The position numbers and the translations under genes were made by a program. From positions 1-64,000 of the forward strand of contig JAXHMR010000033.1 in NCBI GenBank assembly GCA_034521225.1: a stretch of DNA of 64,000 bases. Direction: 5' to 3'. Source of the stretch: Woeseia sp034521225 (GTDB taxonomy: Bacteria > Pseudomonadota > Gammaproteobacteria > Steroidobacterales > Woeseiaceae). Under the pieces are notes generated by a model. That model searched no databases. It was not told the DNA's origin and saw only the letters and a program-made list of their open reading frames with translations. Of the stretch, positions 48,306-57,440 are shown piece after piece. Numbering within the stretch: the stretch's first letter is position 1; every line of letters begins with the position of its first letter.

Positions 48306-48646
48306 GCAAAGTAATCGAAGCAATCGAACAGGAACAGATGACCCGGGTCATTCCGGATTTCGCACCCGGCGATACCGTGATCGTGCAGGTCAAGGTGACG
48401 GAAGGCGATCGCGAGCGTCTGCAGCCTTTCGAGGGCGTGGTTATTGCCAAGCGCAATCGCGGCATCAACTCGGCCTTTACCGTGCGCAAGATGTCGCACG
48501 GCGAGGGTGTCGAGCGCGTATTCCAGACATACAGCCCCGTGGTCAGCGACATCGCAGTCAAGCGGCGCGGTGATGTAAGGCGCGCCAAGCTTTACTACCT
48601 GCGCGGACGTACCGGCAAGGCCGCCCGGATCAAGGAAAAGATCTAG
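48302..48646 (+). CDS. rplS: 50S ribosomal protein L19
   Basis: A 114-residue protein at the 30S-50S interface, intact. It starts at ATG 48,302 overlapping the trmD stop. Conserved parts are FAPGDTVIVQVKVTEGDRER, FEGVVIAKRNRGINSAFTVR and KLYYLRGRTGKAARIKEK. Confidence 0.98.
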   Translation: MSKVIEAIEQEQMTRVIPDFAPGDTVIVQVKVTEGDRERLQPFEGVVIAKRNRGINSAFTVRKMSHGEGVERVFQTYSPVVSDIAVKRRGDVRRAKLYYLRGRTGKAARIKEKI

Positions 48647-48666
48647 CAGCACCGCGTTTGCGTTTC

Positions 48667-48695
48667 GTCACCGCGTATTATGTTCACGCGGTGAC
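48667..48695 (+). terminator. Perfect 9-bp hairpin after rplS
   Basis: GTCACCGCG and CGCGGTGAC enclose an 11-base AT-rich loop, 20 bp after the rplS stop. No T-run follows, so it may be a weak terminator or a 3'-end stabilising hairpin. Confidence 0.5.
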
Positions 48696-48748
48696 GCGAT
48701 TGGCCTGAACCATCGCGCGGCAAACGAGTCTTTCGAGGCATGATCAGT

Positions 48749-49613
48749 ATGCTCCATCACGCCCCGACACTGCGCAGCCTGCTGGTTGTCGCCGCACTGC
48801 TGCAGTCGGGTTGCGCGTCACTGGTGTCGTCTGCCGCGTCGGGTTTTGCCGACAACCTGTCGCTGGCCGTACTGAACCAGACGGACCCTGAAACGGTGCG
48901 CGACGGCGCGCCAGCCTACCTGCTACTGCTCGACAGCCTGATAGAAGGTAACCCCGACGATCCGGCGTTGCTGGCCGCCGCAGCCGACCTGTATGCCTCC
49001 TATGGCGCTGTGTTTGCCGAGGATGCTGTGCGCGCGGCACGGCTGACCGAACGGGCCCGGCGATACGCCAGCAAGGCGATTTGTATTGAGTACGCCCCGT
49101 CCTGCACCTGGAACGATATGGACTACGAGGCTTACGAGCGCTCCCTTGAGGGGCTCGCCGAAAAGCACGCCGATGTTGTGTTGAGCTATGCCGTCGCGTC
49201 GCTCTCCTACATTCGTGCGCACAGCGACGACTGGACGTCGCTGGCCAGGCTGCCCCATATGGAGGCACTGCTGCTGCGCTATCTGGACGTTAGCGATGGC
49301 ACAGACGACAGCGATGCCTACACGTACCTTGGGATACTGACGACTCTGCGCCCGCCGGCGCTGGGCGGTGAGCCTGAAAAGGGCCGCGCCTATTTTGAAC
49401 GTTCGATCGAATTGTCAGGCGGCCGGGATCTCTGGCGCGAAGGTTGAATTTGCACGCGGCTACGCGAGGCTCATGTACGATCAGGAACTGCATGACCGGC
49501 TGCTTCAGGAAATACTTGCCGCCGAGGCCGAAGTGCCCGGTTACACGCTGACCAACGTACTGGCGCAACGTGATGCGCGCGTGCTGCTTGAAAGTGGCGC
49601 CGATTATTTCTGA
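48749..49613 (+). CDS. TRAP transporter TatT-family lipoprotein (one frameshift)
   Basis: Periplasmic TPR-like lipoprotein of the TatT (T-component) family, partner of the DctP-type binding protein in TPR-associated TRAP transporters. ATG 48,749 is preferred because a GAGG lies 10 bp upstream; ATG 48,740 is too close to it. The lipobox is ALLQSGC. Helical repeats follow (DGAPAYLLLLDSLIEGNPDD, LLAAAADLYASYGAVF, RRYASKAICIEYAPSCTWND). Near 49,437 the frame changes and resumes GAKVEFARGYARLMYDQELH, ending at 49,613. The next gene is dctP, 45 bp on. Confidence 0.9.
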
Positions 49614-49658
49614 TCGGTCAGCCGCTACCCCACCAGATTTCACCAGCGGAGAATGCAG

Positions 49659-50702
49659 ATGCGAAACCCGATACCGATAATTGCCGGACTTATGCTTGCC
49701 CTGATGGGCGGCATGGCGGCCGCGCAAACGACGGAGATCAAGATCGCAACGCTTGCGCCGGAAAACTCCGGATGGATGAAAGAATTTCGGCAAGGTGCCA
49801 CGGAAATTCGCGAGCGCACGGACGGGCGCGTGCGGCTGAAGTTCTATTCCGGCGGTGTGCAGGGCAACGAACGGCAGGTTCTCCGGAAAATGCAGATCGG
49901 CCAGTTGCACGGGGGTACGTTCGCACCAACCGATTTCCAGAAGCGCTACCCGGACGTGAACATTTATGGCTTGCCCTTCCTGTTCAAATCAATTGAGGAA
50001 GTCGAATACGTCCGCGAGCATCTCGATGCCGGGTTGATTGCGGGAATTGAAGACCTCGGATTCGAAACCTTCGGCTTCGCGGGTGGCGGGTTTGCGATTA
50101 TCCTGTCGAACGAGCCGGTTCGCAGTCACGACGACCTGAAGGGCAAAAAGGTCTGGTTACCCGAAGGAGACCAGATCAGCTACCAGGGGATGAAGTCTCT
50201 GGACCTGTCGCCGGTCTCACTGCCGATTACCGACGTACTGACTGGCCTGCAGACGGGACTTATCGACATCGTTGCGATCCCGCCGGTCGTGGCACTTGCG
50301 CTTCAATGGCACACCAAGGTGAAGTACGTAACCAGGATGCCGGTGCTGTATGCAATGGGCTTCATGGTGATCGGCGAGCGCAAATTCAACCAGTTGTCAG
50401 AGCCCGACCAGGCGGTCGTCCGGGATGTCATGACCGGTATTTACGAGGACGTCGATGCGGCCAGCCAGCGTGACTCCCGCAACGCAACCGAGGCACTCCT
50501 GAGCGTAGGACTTGAAGAGGTTGAGCCCGTACCCGGTGAGTTCGAAAAGATTCGCGACCAGATGCAGGAGACAAATCGCGACATGGCGGAGCAGGGCATG
50601 TTCTCGGCGAGGCTGCTCGATGAACTGCTGATGCACCTGCAGGACTACCGTGCTGCCGCCGCTTCAAAAAATGACGAGGTAACCGTCAGCGAGGCGCATT
50701 AA
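49659..50702 (+). CDS. dctP: TRAP transporter substrate-binding protein DctP
   Basis: A 347-residue periplasmic binding protein, intact. ATG 49,659 has GGAG at good spacing; the ATG at 49,653 is too close. Signal peptide IIAGLMLALMGGMAAA. The TRAP-P fold shows EIKIATLAPENSGWMKEFRQ, YSGGVQGNERQVLRKMQIGQ and GKKVWLPEGDQISYQGMKSL. The usual Arg that binds a carboxylate is not obvious, so the ligand may not be a simple dicarboxylate. The stop overlaps the dctQ start (TAATG). Confidence 0.92.
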   Translation: MRNPIPIIAGLMLALMGGMAAAQTTEIKIATLAPENSGWMKEFRQGATEIRERTDGRVRLKFYSGGVQGNERQVLRKMQIGQLHGGTFAPTDFQKRYPDVNIYGLPFLFKSIEEVEYVREHLDAGLIAGIEDLGFETFGFAGGGFAIILSNEPVRSHDDLKGKKVWLPEGDQISYQGMKSLDLSPVSLPITDVLTGLQTGLIDIVAIPPVVALALQWHTKVKYVTRMPVLYAMGFMVIGERKFNQLSEPDQAVVRDVMTGIYEDVDAASQRDSRNATEALLSVGLEEVEPVPGEFEKIRDQMQETNRDMAEQGMFSARLLDELLMHLQDYRAAAASKNDEVTVSEAH

Positions 50703-51229
50703 TGTCGGGTGCCGCCCGCGGTACACTCCTTGGGCGGCTCGAGCGCCTCGGCACGGCGCTTGAAAACCTGCTGCTGGTGTTGCTGCTTGCGGCCATGATG
50801 ATCATCGCCGTTGGCCAGATTGCACTGCGGCTTTTCTTTGACAGTGGATTCGTCTGGGCAGACGAACTGCTGAAACTGATGGTGTTGTGGATCGCAATGG
50901 TCGCCTCCGTCGCGGCAGCGCGCAACAACCGCCACCTGCGTATCGACGTACTGTCGCATATTGTTCCGGAACGGCTGGCACGCGTGCCCCGGTTGATCGT
51001 CGACTTGTTCGCGGCCCTGATTTGCGGTCTCCTGGCCTGGCATTCCCTGCGCTTTATCCTGTTGTCACTTGAGTTCGGTGATACCGTGCTTGTCGGTATC
51101 CCCTCGTGGACCGCGCATGGCATTGTGCCACTCGCGTTCGCTTTGATGAGTTACCGGTTTCTGCTGTCAAGTATCAGTGCATCTATAGCGGTGGTCCGCA
51201 ACGAGCCTGCGGAGGCGCCCGTCACATGA
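50702..51229 (+). CDS. dctQ: TRAP transporter small permease DctQ
   Basis: A 175-residue protein with four membrane helices: ENLLLVLLLAAMMIIAVGQI, FVWADELLKLMVLWIAMVAS, LIVDLFAALICGLLAWHSLR and HGIVPLAFALMSYRFLL. The WADELLK..LWIAMVASVAA pattern is typical of DctQ. It overlaps both dctP and dctM by a few bases, so the set is translated together. Confidence 0.92.
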   Translation: MSGAARGTLLGRLERLGTALENLLLVLLLAAMMIIAVGQIALRLFFDSGFVWADELLKLMVLWIAMVASVAAARNNRHLRIDVLSHIVPERLARVPRLIVDLFAALICGLLAWHSLRFILLSLEFGDTVLVGIPSWTAHGIVPLAFALMSYRFLLSSISASIAVVRNEPAEAPVT

Positions 51230-52500
51230 TTGCGCTCAGCATCGTCCTGATCGTGCTTGCGGTATTCGGCGCGCCGCTTTTCACGGTCATAGCCGGCAGT
51301 GCAATGCTTGGCTATTACCAGGAAGAAATCGACCTGATGGCGGTCGCCATCGAAATACTCGGCATAGCAAACATGCCTTTCCTTTCGGCAATCCCGCTGT
51401 TTACTTTTGCCGGTTACCTGCTGAGTGAAAGCAACGCTCCGAAGCGGCTGGTGCGGCTCACCGGCGCGCTGCTCGGCTGGATGCCGGGCGGCCTCGCATT
51501 GGTGTCGCTGGCGGCTTGTGCTTTTTTCACCGCGTTTACCGGTGCATCCGGTGTGACGATCATCGCCCTTGGCGCCATTCTTTATCCCGCGCTGAAGCAG
51601 GATGGCTATCCGGATAATTTCAATCTCGGCCTCGTGACGACATCAGGAAGTCTCGGGCTGCTGTTTGCGCCGTCATTGCCGCTGATCCTGTACGGGGTCA
51701 TCGCCGAGGTTCCAATTGATGACCTGTTTCGGGCAGGCATCCTGCCCGGCATGTTGATGCTCGTAATGCTGTCCGGGTACAGCCTCTGGGTGAGCCGGGG
51801 CAACCGGCAGCCGCTGAAACCGTTTTCGTTCCGCGAACTGGGTGGTGCGTTGCGAGAATCGATGTGGGAGCTGCCTTTGCCTGTCGTTGTGCTCGGCGGC
51901 ATCTACTCCGGGTTTTTTGCCGTGTCCGAAGCCGCCGCCGTGACGGCCCTCTACGTACTAATCGTCGAGGTATTCGTCCTGCGCGAGATCACATTCCGGC
52001 AATTGCCGGAGGTCATGCGGCAGTCTATGCTGCTGGTGGGAGGAATCCTCGTCATTCTCGGTGTTTCGCTGGCGTCCACGAATTACATGATTGATGCGGG
52101 CGTGCCGCAGGTGCTGTTGGCATTTGTCGCGGAGCTGGTCAGCAGTGAACTGAGCTTCCTGCTGTTGCTGTTACTCTTCCTGCTGATCCTCGGCGCTATA
52201 CTCGATATTTTCTCGGCGATTGTCCTGGTCGTACCGCTGGTGCTGCCGATCGCCGCCCAGTATGGCGTAAACGAAACCCATCTCGGTATCGTATTCCTGG
52301 CGGCGATGCAGCTCGGTTACCTGACACCGCCGGTCGGGCTGAATCTCTTCATTACGAGCTACCGGTTTAACAAGCCGATTATGCAAGTGTACGCCGCGAC
52401 GCTGCCGTTCCTGCTGATATTGATGGTATCGGTGCTGATCATTACGTTCTGGCAGGATCTCTCGCTGTGGTTCTTGCCGGGGCAGGATGCCGCGCCGTAG
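51226..52500 (+). CDS. dctM: TRAP transporter large permease DctM
   Basis: A 424-residue permease with about twelve membrane helices, intact. ATG 51,226 overlaps the dctQ stop (ATGA) and is preferred over the longer upstream start. Conserved DctM segments: MPFLSAIPLFTFAGYLLSES, GWMPGGLALVSLAACAFFTA, FTGASGVTIIALGAI and GYLTPPVGLNLFITS. Sodium-driven uptake with DctP/DctQ and the TatT lipoprotein. Confidence 0.94.
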   Translation: MIALSIVLIVLAVFGAPLFTVIAGSAMLGYYQEEIDLMAVAIEILGIANMPFLSAIPLFTFAGYLLSESNAPKRLVRLTGALLGWMPGGLALVSLAACAFFTAFTGASGVTIIALGAILYPALKQDGYPDNFNLGLVTTSGSLGLLFAPSLPLILYGVIAEVPIDDLFRAGILPGMLMLVMLSGYSLWVSRGNRQPLKPFSFRELGGALRESMWELPLPVVVLGGIYSGFFAVSEAAAVTALYVLIVEVFVLREITFRQLPEVMRQSMLLVGGILVILGVSLASTNYMIDAGVPQVLLAFVAELVSSELSFLLLLLLFLLILGAILDIFSAIVLVVPLVLPIAAQYGVNETHLGIVFLAAMQLGYLTPPVGLNLFITSYRFNKPIMQVYAATLPFLLILMVSVLIITFWQDLSLWFLPGQDAAP

Positions 52501-52550
52501 TATCCGTTACAAGGCACCATGTTTTCCGCGAAACACCTCGGGAGTAGTAC

Positions 52551-54402
52551 GTGGCAAAGCGCAATTTTTTTGTTCGTTTTTTCAGTGCGGTCTGGACCGG
52601 CGCCGATACGCTGCGCAAGATCCTTCACCTGATCGTGCTGCTTTTCATGTTTTCGATAGTGGTCGGCGCATTGTCAAAGAGCACGCCGAATCTCCCGGAT
52701 AATGCAGCACTGTTGATTCGGCCTTCCGGTGTGCTGGTTGAACAGCTCGAGGGTAATCCGTTCGACCGGGCCTTTGCTGAATTTCTGGATGAGGCGCCGC
52801 AGCAAACACTGGTGAAGGATATTGTCGACGGTCTCGAGTTTGCGCGAGACGATGACCGCATCGAGGCTGTGGTCCTCGACTTGCGCGGCATGACAGGGGG
52901 CGGGCTCAGCAAGCTGCAGCGGATCGGTGAGGCGATCGAACAGTTTCAGCAGTCCGGCAAGAAGGTCATCGCGCATGCCAGTTTTTACGACCAGTCCACG
53001 TACTACCTGGCGTCGTACGCGGATGAAATCTATATGCATCCGGAAGGCATGCTGCTGGTGCAGGGATACGGCGTCTATCGTACCTATTTTCAGGAGGCTA
53101 TCGAGAAGCTCAGGATCGACTGGAATGTATTTCGCGCCGGAACGCACAAGACCGCGGCCGAGTCCTATACACGCAATGACATGTCGGACGAGGACCGCCA
53201 GGCCATCGGGGACGTGCTGGGCGTCCTCTGGTCTACGTATCAGGAGGATGTTGCGGCGGCGCGCTCTCTGGATGACACCAGCGTGGACGAATTTGCCGAT
53301 AATTTCCTGGAGTATGCGCGTCGCAAAGATGCCACGATTGCGGAGATCGCCGTTGAGCTGGGATATATCGACGAGCTGCTGACAAACGAACAGGTTAACG
53401 ATCGCGTTGCGGATCTTGCCGGCGAGGATGACGAGGGTGTGCTCGGCTACCAGGCGGCCGGCCTGAAAGAGTATCTCGCGCAAAAACGCTTGCTGCGGGA
53501 TCCCTCGTCCGGCGATAACAACATCGCCGTTATTGTTGCCGTTGGTGAGATACTCGATGGCACGCAACCGCCAGGTACGATCGGCGGCGACTCAACGGTA
53601 AATCTGCTGACACAAGCCCGCCATGATGAGTCTGTAAAGGCGGTCGTGCTTCGCGTGGACAGCCCGGGCGGTAGCGCTTTCGCATCGGAGGTCATCCGCA
53701 ATGAAGTGCAGGCCCTGCAGGACGCGGGCAAGCCGGTCGTCGCCTCGATGAGCAGTGTTGCGGCCTCGGGCGGCTACTGGATTTCCATGGCGGCGGACCG
53801 CATCCTGGCGAGCGAGACAACGATTACCGGATCGATCGGCGTCATCGGGATGTTCCCGACGTTTCAGCGCAGCCTTGCGGCTTTGGGCGTACACACCGAC
53901 GGTCGTCGGTACAACGCACCTTGCCGGCGCACTGCGGCCCGACCGCGAAATGTCGGACGAGGTCAGGCAGATCGTGCAGGCATTGATCGAAGACAGCTAC
54001 GATGACTTCATTACGCGCGTCGCGAGGCATCGCAACATGGACGTGGCGGCAGTCGACCGAATAGCACAAGGGCAGATCTGGACGGGTGCGGCCGCTGTCG
54101 AGAACGGACTTGTCGACCAGCTCGGCAACCTCGACGCCGCAATCGAAGTCGCTGCTGCCCTGGCAGGCCTCGAGGTAGATGACTACGGTCTGATCTACTA
54201 CGAAGAGGACCTGAGCCCGTTCGAAACGCTGGTCCTGCAGTTTATGGGCGGCGCCCGGTCACTTGGCCTCGATATCGGCCCGCGGCCGTCGTCCGTCGAC
54301 CGGCTCGTCGCCTTCGCCGAGCGGGCATTGACGTCGGTGTTGCGCTTCAACGACCCGCGCGGTATCTATGCACACTGCTTCTGCGTGTTCGACGGCTCGT
54401 AG
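52551..54402 (+). CDS. sppA: Signal peptide peptidase SppA, 67K type (one frameshift)
   Basis: Inner-membrane Ser-Lys protease that removes leftover signal peptides. GTG 52,551 follows GGGAG and gives MAKRNFFVRFF. Membrane helix IVLLFMFSIVVGAL. The general base Lys200 is in RAGTHKTAAESYTRNDMS, and the nucleophile Ser406 is in SMSSVAASGGYWIS. One extra base near 53,905 breaks the frame. The second frame continues GTTHLAGALRPDREMSDEVR and GQIWTGAAAVENGLVDQLG to 54,402. Total is about 616 residues, close to the E. coli protein. Confidence 0.94.
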
Positions 54403-54403
54403 C

Positions 54404-54608
54404 GGAGCTGGCACGGATTATTCATGAACGTTTTAGTGCGGTGGTTGGCGAAGGCGCACCCCGGGGAGGGCTTTTCAGGGACGCTGTGAATACGTCCCTG
54501 TACGCTCTGTGCCGGACGTCCCTGTCCGGCACAGCCCTGAAAAGCCCTCCCCGGGGCACACCTTCGCCCCTGACTCCGTGCCGTTCATGAATAATCCGGG
54601 CCAGTTCC
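54404..54608. repeat. Inverted-terminal-repeat element, copy 4 (longest, about 205 bp)
   Basis: The best preserved copy. The common ends GGATTATTCATGAACG (54,415-54,430) and complement (54,582-54,597) are extended outwards by 11 more bp (GGAGCTGGCAC on the left against GGAACTGGCCC on the right strand), two mismatches in 27. Inside, GGGGAGGGCTTTTCAG pairs with CTGAAAAGCCCTCCCC. Two perfect hairpins sit within: GGGACG...CGTCCC, and CTGTGCCGGAC with GTCCGGCACAG. It begins 1 bp after the sppA stop, between two convergent genes. Confidence 0.92.
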
Positions 54609-54621
54609 TTAGACTGTGGCG

Positions 54622-55650
54622 TCAGGATGCCCAGTCGAGAATGATCTTGCCCGACTGGCCGGACTCCATCAGTTTGAAGGCGTCGAGAAAGTCGTTGGCG
54701 GCGAAATGGTGCGTGATGACCGGGCTTATATCGAGTCCGCTTTGCAGCATGCTCGTCATCTTGTACCAGGTTTCGAACATCTCGCGGCCGTAAATGCCCT
54801 TCAGCATAAGCCCCTTGAAGATGACCTCGTTCCAGTTGATCGCGGTTTCGTCCGGGGGGATACCAAGCAGCGCGACCTGTCCGCCGTGATGCATCGTGCG
54901 CAGCAGGTCCCGGAACGCTGATGGATTGCCGGACATCTCGAGGCCGACGTCGAAGCCTTCGGTCATACCGAGCGTTTTCATGGTGTCGTCTATGGAGTCG
55001 TTGCGCACATTGAGTGCGAACGTTGCCCCCATCTTTTTTGCGAGATCAAGGCGATAGTCGTTGATGTCGGTAATGACGACATGCCGCGCGCCGGCGAATC
55101 GGGCAATCGCGACCGCCATGATGCCGATTGGTCCGGCGCCGGTGATCAGACACGTCTTCGCCGACCAGGTCGAACGACAGTGCGGTATGCGTTGCATTGC
55201 CCAGCGGGTCCAGGATCGATGCCATTTCATCTGTAATGGCATCGGGTAACTTGAAGACATTGAATGCAGGCACCGCTATATATTCGGCAAATGCGCCTGC
55301 GCGATTGACGCCGATACCCTTGGTGCTGATGCACAGGTGCCTGCGGCCGGCGCGGCAGTTGCGGCATATGCCACAGGTGATATGTCCCTCGGCGGATACA
55401 CGATCACCGACTTCGAAGCCGACAACTTCACTGCCGCATTCGACAATCTCTCCGCTGAACTCGTGGCCCACCGCCATCGGCACCGGGATCGTCCGGCTGG
55501 CCCAATCGTCCCACTGGTATATGTGGATATCGGTACCGCAGATTGCCGCGCGGCGAACGCGGATCAGTACGTCGTTATGCCCCGGAGACGGCTTGTCGAT
55601 ATCTTCCATCCAGATGCCGGGTTGCCCTGGCCTTGACGCAATGCTTTCAT
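54622..55650 (-). CDS. tdh: L-threonine 3-dehydrogenase (frameshifted)
   Basis: Zinc-dependent MDR enzyme that oxidises threonine to 2-amino-3-ketobutyrate with NAD+. The start at 55,650 gives MKALRQG; a base change near 55,628 precedes EDIDKPSPGHNDVLIRVRRA. The catalytic zinc site is AICGTDIHIYQWDDW and GHEFSGEIVE; the structural zinc site is CGICRNCRAGRRHLC. A second change near 55,160 splits the NAD domain, which resumes LITGAGPIGIMAVAIARFAG. The gene ends at 54,622, 15 bp behind kbl on the same strand, a known pathway pair. Confidence 0.95.
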
Positions 55651-55665
55651 TGCGATGAATCCTGG

Positions 55666-56861
55666 TTAGATAACGTGCAGCGCGCGCCCGACAGTGGCGA
55701 ACGCTTCAATGGCCTTGTCGAGATGGGCTTTCTCCAGCCCCGCCGACATCTGGGTGCGTATCCGCGCCTCACCCTTGGGTACGACAGGGAAGGAAAAACC
55801 GATCACATAGATCCCTTGCTCCAGTAGCTGATCCGCCATCGTCGATGCAAGCTTCGCATCGCCCAGCATGACGGGCACAATCGGGTGCTCGCCCGGCTTT
55901 AAATCGAAGCCCAGTTCTTCCATGTGCGTTCTGAAGTACGAAGCGTTTTCGCGCAATCGATGCCGCAAACTTTCATCGCGCTCCAGCAGGTCGAGTATTG
56001 CCAGTGATGTCGCGGCAATCGCCGGCGCGACCGAATTGGAGAACAGGTACGGCCTCGACCGCTGGCGCAGCCAGCCGACAATTTCCTTGCGGCCTGACGT
56101 AAATCCTCCGGAGGCCCCGCCCAGCGCCTTGCCGAGCGTGCTTGTAATAATATCAATACGGCCCATGACGTCGCGGTATTCGTGTGTTCCGCGGCCGGTG
56201 TCACCGAGGAAGCCGGTAGCGTGACAATCATCGATCATCGTCAACGCGTCATAGCGTTCTGCCAGGTCGCAGATGTCCTTCAGGTTTGCGATGGTACCGT
56301 CCATCGAAAACACGCCGTCCGTCACTATCAGGCGGGTGCGGCAGCCGGCCGCTTCACGGAGTTTCGACTCGAGGTCGTCCATGTCGTTATTCTGGTAGCG
56401 CAAACGCTGCGCCTTGCAGAGGCGGATACCGTCGATAATGCTGGCATGGTTCAGCGAGTCGCTGATGACCGCATCACCTTCCGTCAGTATCGTTTCAAAC
56501 AACCCGCCATTGGCATCGAAACACGAGGGATACAGGATCGTCTCTTCGGTTCCAAGATACGCGCTGATACGCGACTCGAGTTCCTGCGTATCGTTTGCGT
56601 GCCACAGATGAAACGCACGGACGCCATACCGTAGCCGTAGTCGTCCAGCGCCTTGTGAGCAGCAGCGATGACAGTGGGGTGGTTGGCAAGCCCGAGATAA
56701 TTGTTGGCGCAGAGATTGATGACCTCGCGAGCAGAGCCGTTGGTCCGGACCTGGATTGAAGCCTGCTGCGGCCCGGCTATCAGGCGTTCCTCCTTGTAGA
56801 GTCCCTCCTGTTTCAGGCTTTCCGTCTGTGCGGCCAGGTTGTTGAGGAATGTGGCGGGCAC
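55666..56861 (-). CDS. kbl: Glycine C-acetyltransferase (2-amino-3-ketobutyrate CoA ligase, one frameshift)
   Basis: PLP enzyme that splits 2-amino-3-ketobutyrate with CoA to glycine and acetyl-CoA, completing threonine breakdown after Tdh. GTG 56,861 (VPATFLNNLAAQTESLKQEG) is preferred because GGAG lies just upstream. NLCANNYLGLANHP and GYGMASVRFICGTQ come before a base change near 56,600. The frame resumes GLFETILTEGDAVISDSLNH. The PLP lysine is in TSTLGKALGGASGG, and DDCHATGFLGDTGRG holds the cofactor Asp and His. Length is normal at about 398 residues. Confidence 0.95.
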
Positions 56862-56927
56862 GGCATTGCTCTCCGCTGTCAAAGGCCGCAAAGTATATCA
56901 GGTGATTTTGGCGGTTTTGAGAATTCG

Positions 56928-57440
56928 ATGATGTCCGAAGCCGGTTCCGGATTGCGCGTTGACCGCTGGCTCTGGTTCACGCGCTTTTACAAGACACGCA
57001 CCATGGCGGCGAAAGCGGTCGGAGGTGGCCATGTGCGCATCAACGGTGAACGCGCGCGGCCCGGTGCGCGCGTGACACCCGGAGACCGCATCGAACTGGT
57101 CCGGGACAGGTTGCCGTTTCAGATTGATGTCGTGTCAATACCGTCGCGGCGCGGTCCTGCGGCGGAGGCGCAAAGCTGCTACTCAGAGAGCGATAAATCA
57201 TTGGAGAGGCGTCAGGCATTGCGCGCCGGTTTGCAAAGCGACCGGCAACAGATGCCACGCACGGATGGGCGTCCGGACAAGCACACGCGGCGCAAGTTGA
57301 GGGAGCGAAACCCGGTGCTCGAGCCAGCCGGGCCGCCTTTAAAGCCCTTCGGCGAACAGCTACACTGTGCGCCCCGGCGGCCCGGCCATCCAGCGGGACT
57401 CGGCCGGAGAAGCAGCCCGCCACAGGCAAATCACGCATGA
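56928..57440 (+). CDS. hslR: Heat-shock RNA-binding protein Hsp15 (HslR), long tail
   Basis: S4-domain protein that rescues stalled 50S subunits carrying nascent peptide-tRNA. S4 motif: LRVDRWLWFTRFYKTRTMAA, GGHVRINGERARPG and VTPGDRIELV. ARRGPAAEA-like and RPDKHTRRKLRERN match the normal end of about 130 residues. The frame then continues for 40 Pro/Arg-rich residues and overlaps the putA start (ATGA). That tail may be an artefact of an indel near 57,310. Confidence 0.88.
   Translation: MMSEAGSGLRVDRWLWFTRFYKTRTMAAKAVGGGHVRINGERARPGARVTPGDRIELVRDRLPFQIDVVSIPSRRGPAAEAQSCYSESDKSLERRQALRAGLQSDRQQMPRTDGRPDKHTRRKLRERNPVLEPAGPPLKPFGEQLHCAPRRPGHPAGLGRRSSPPQANHA

Noticed and set aside
47507..48646. 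A TrmD-L19 fusion protein
   Set aside because: The first 205 residues are TrmD and the last 114 are L19, but the true TrmD C-terminus is readable in the other frame after one extra G near 48,172, and rplS has its own start overlapping the trmD stop.
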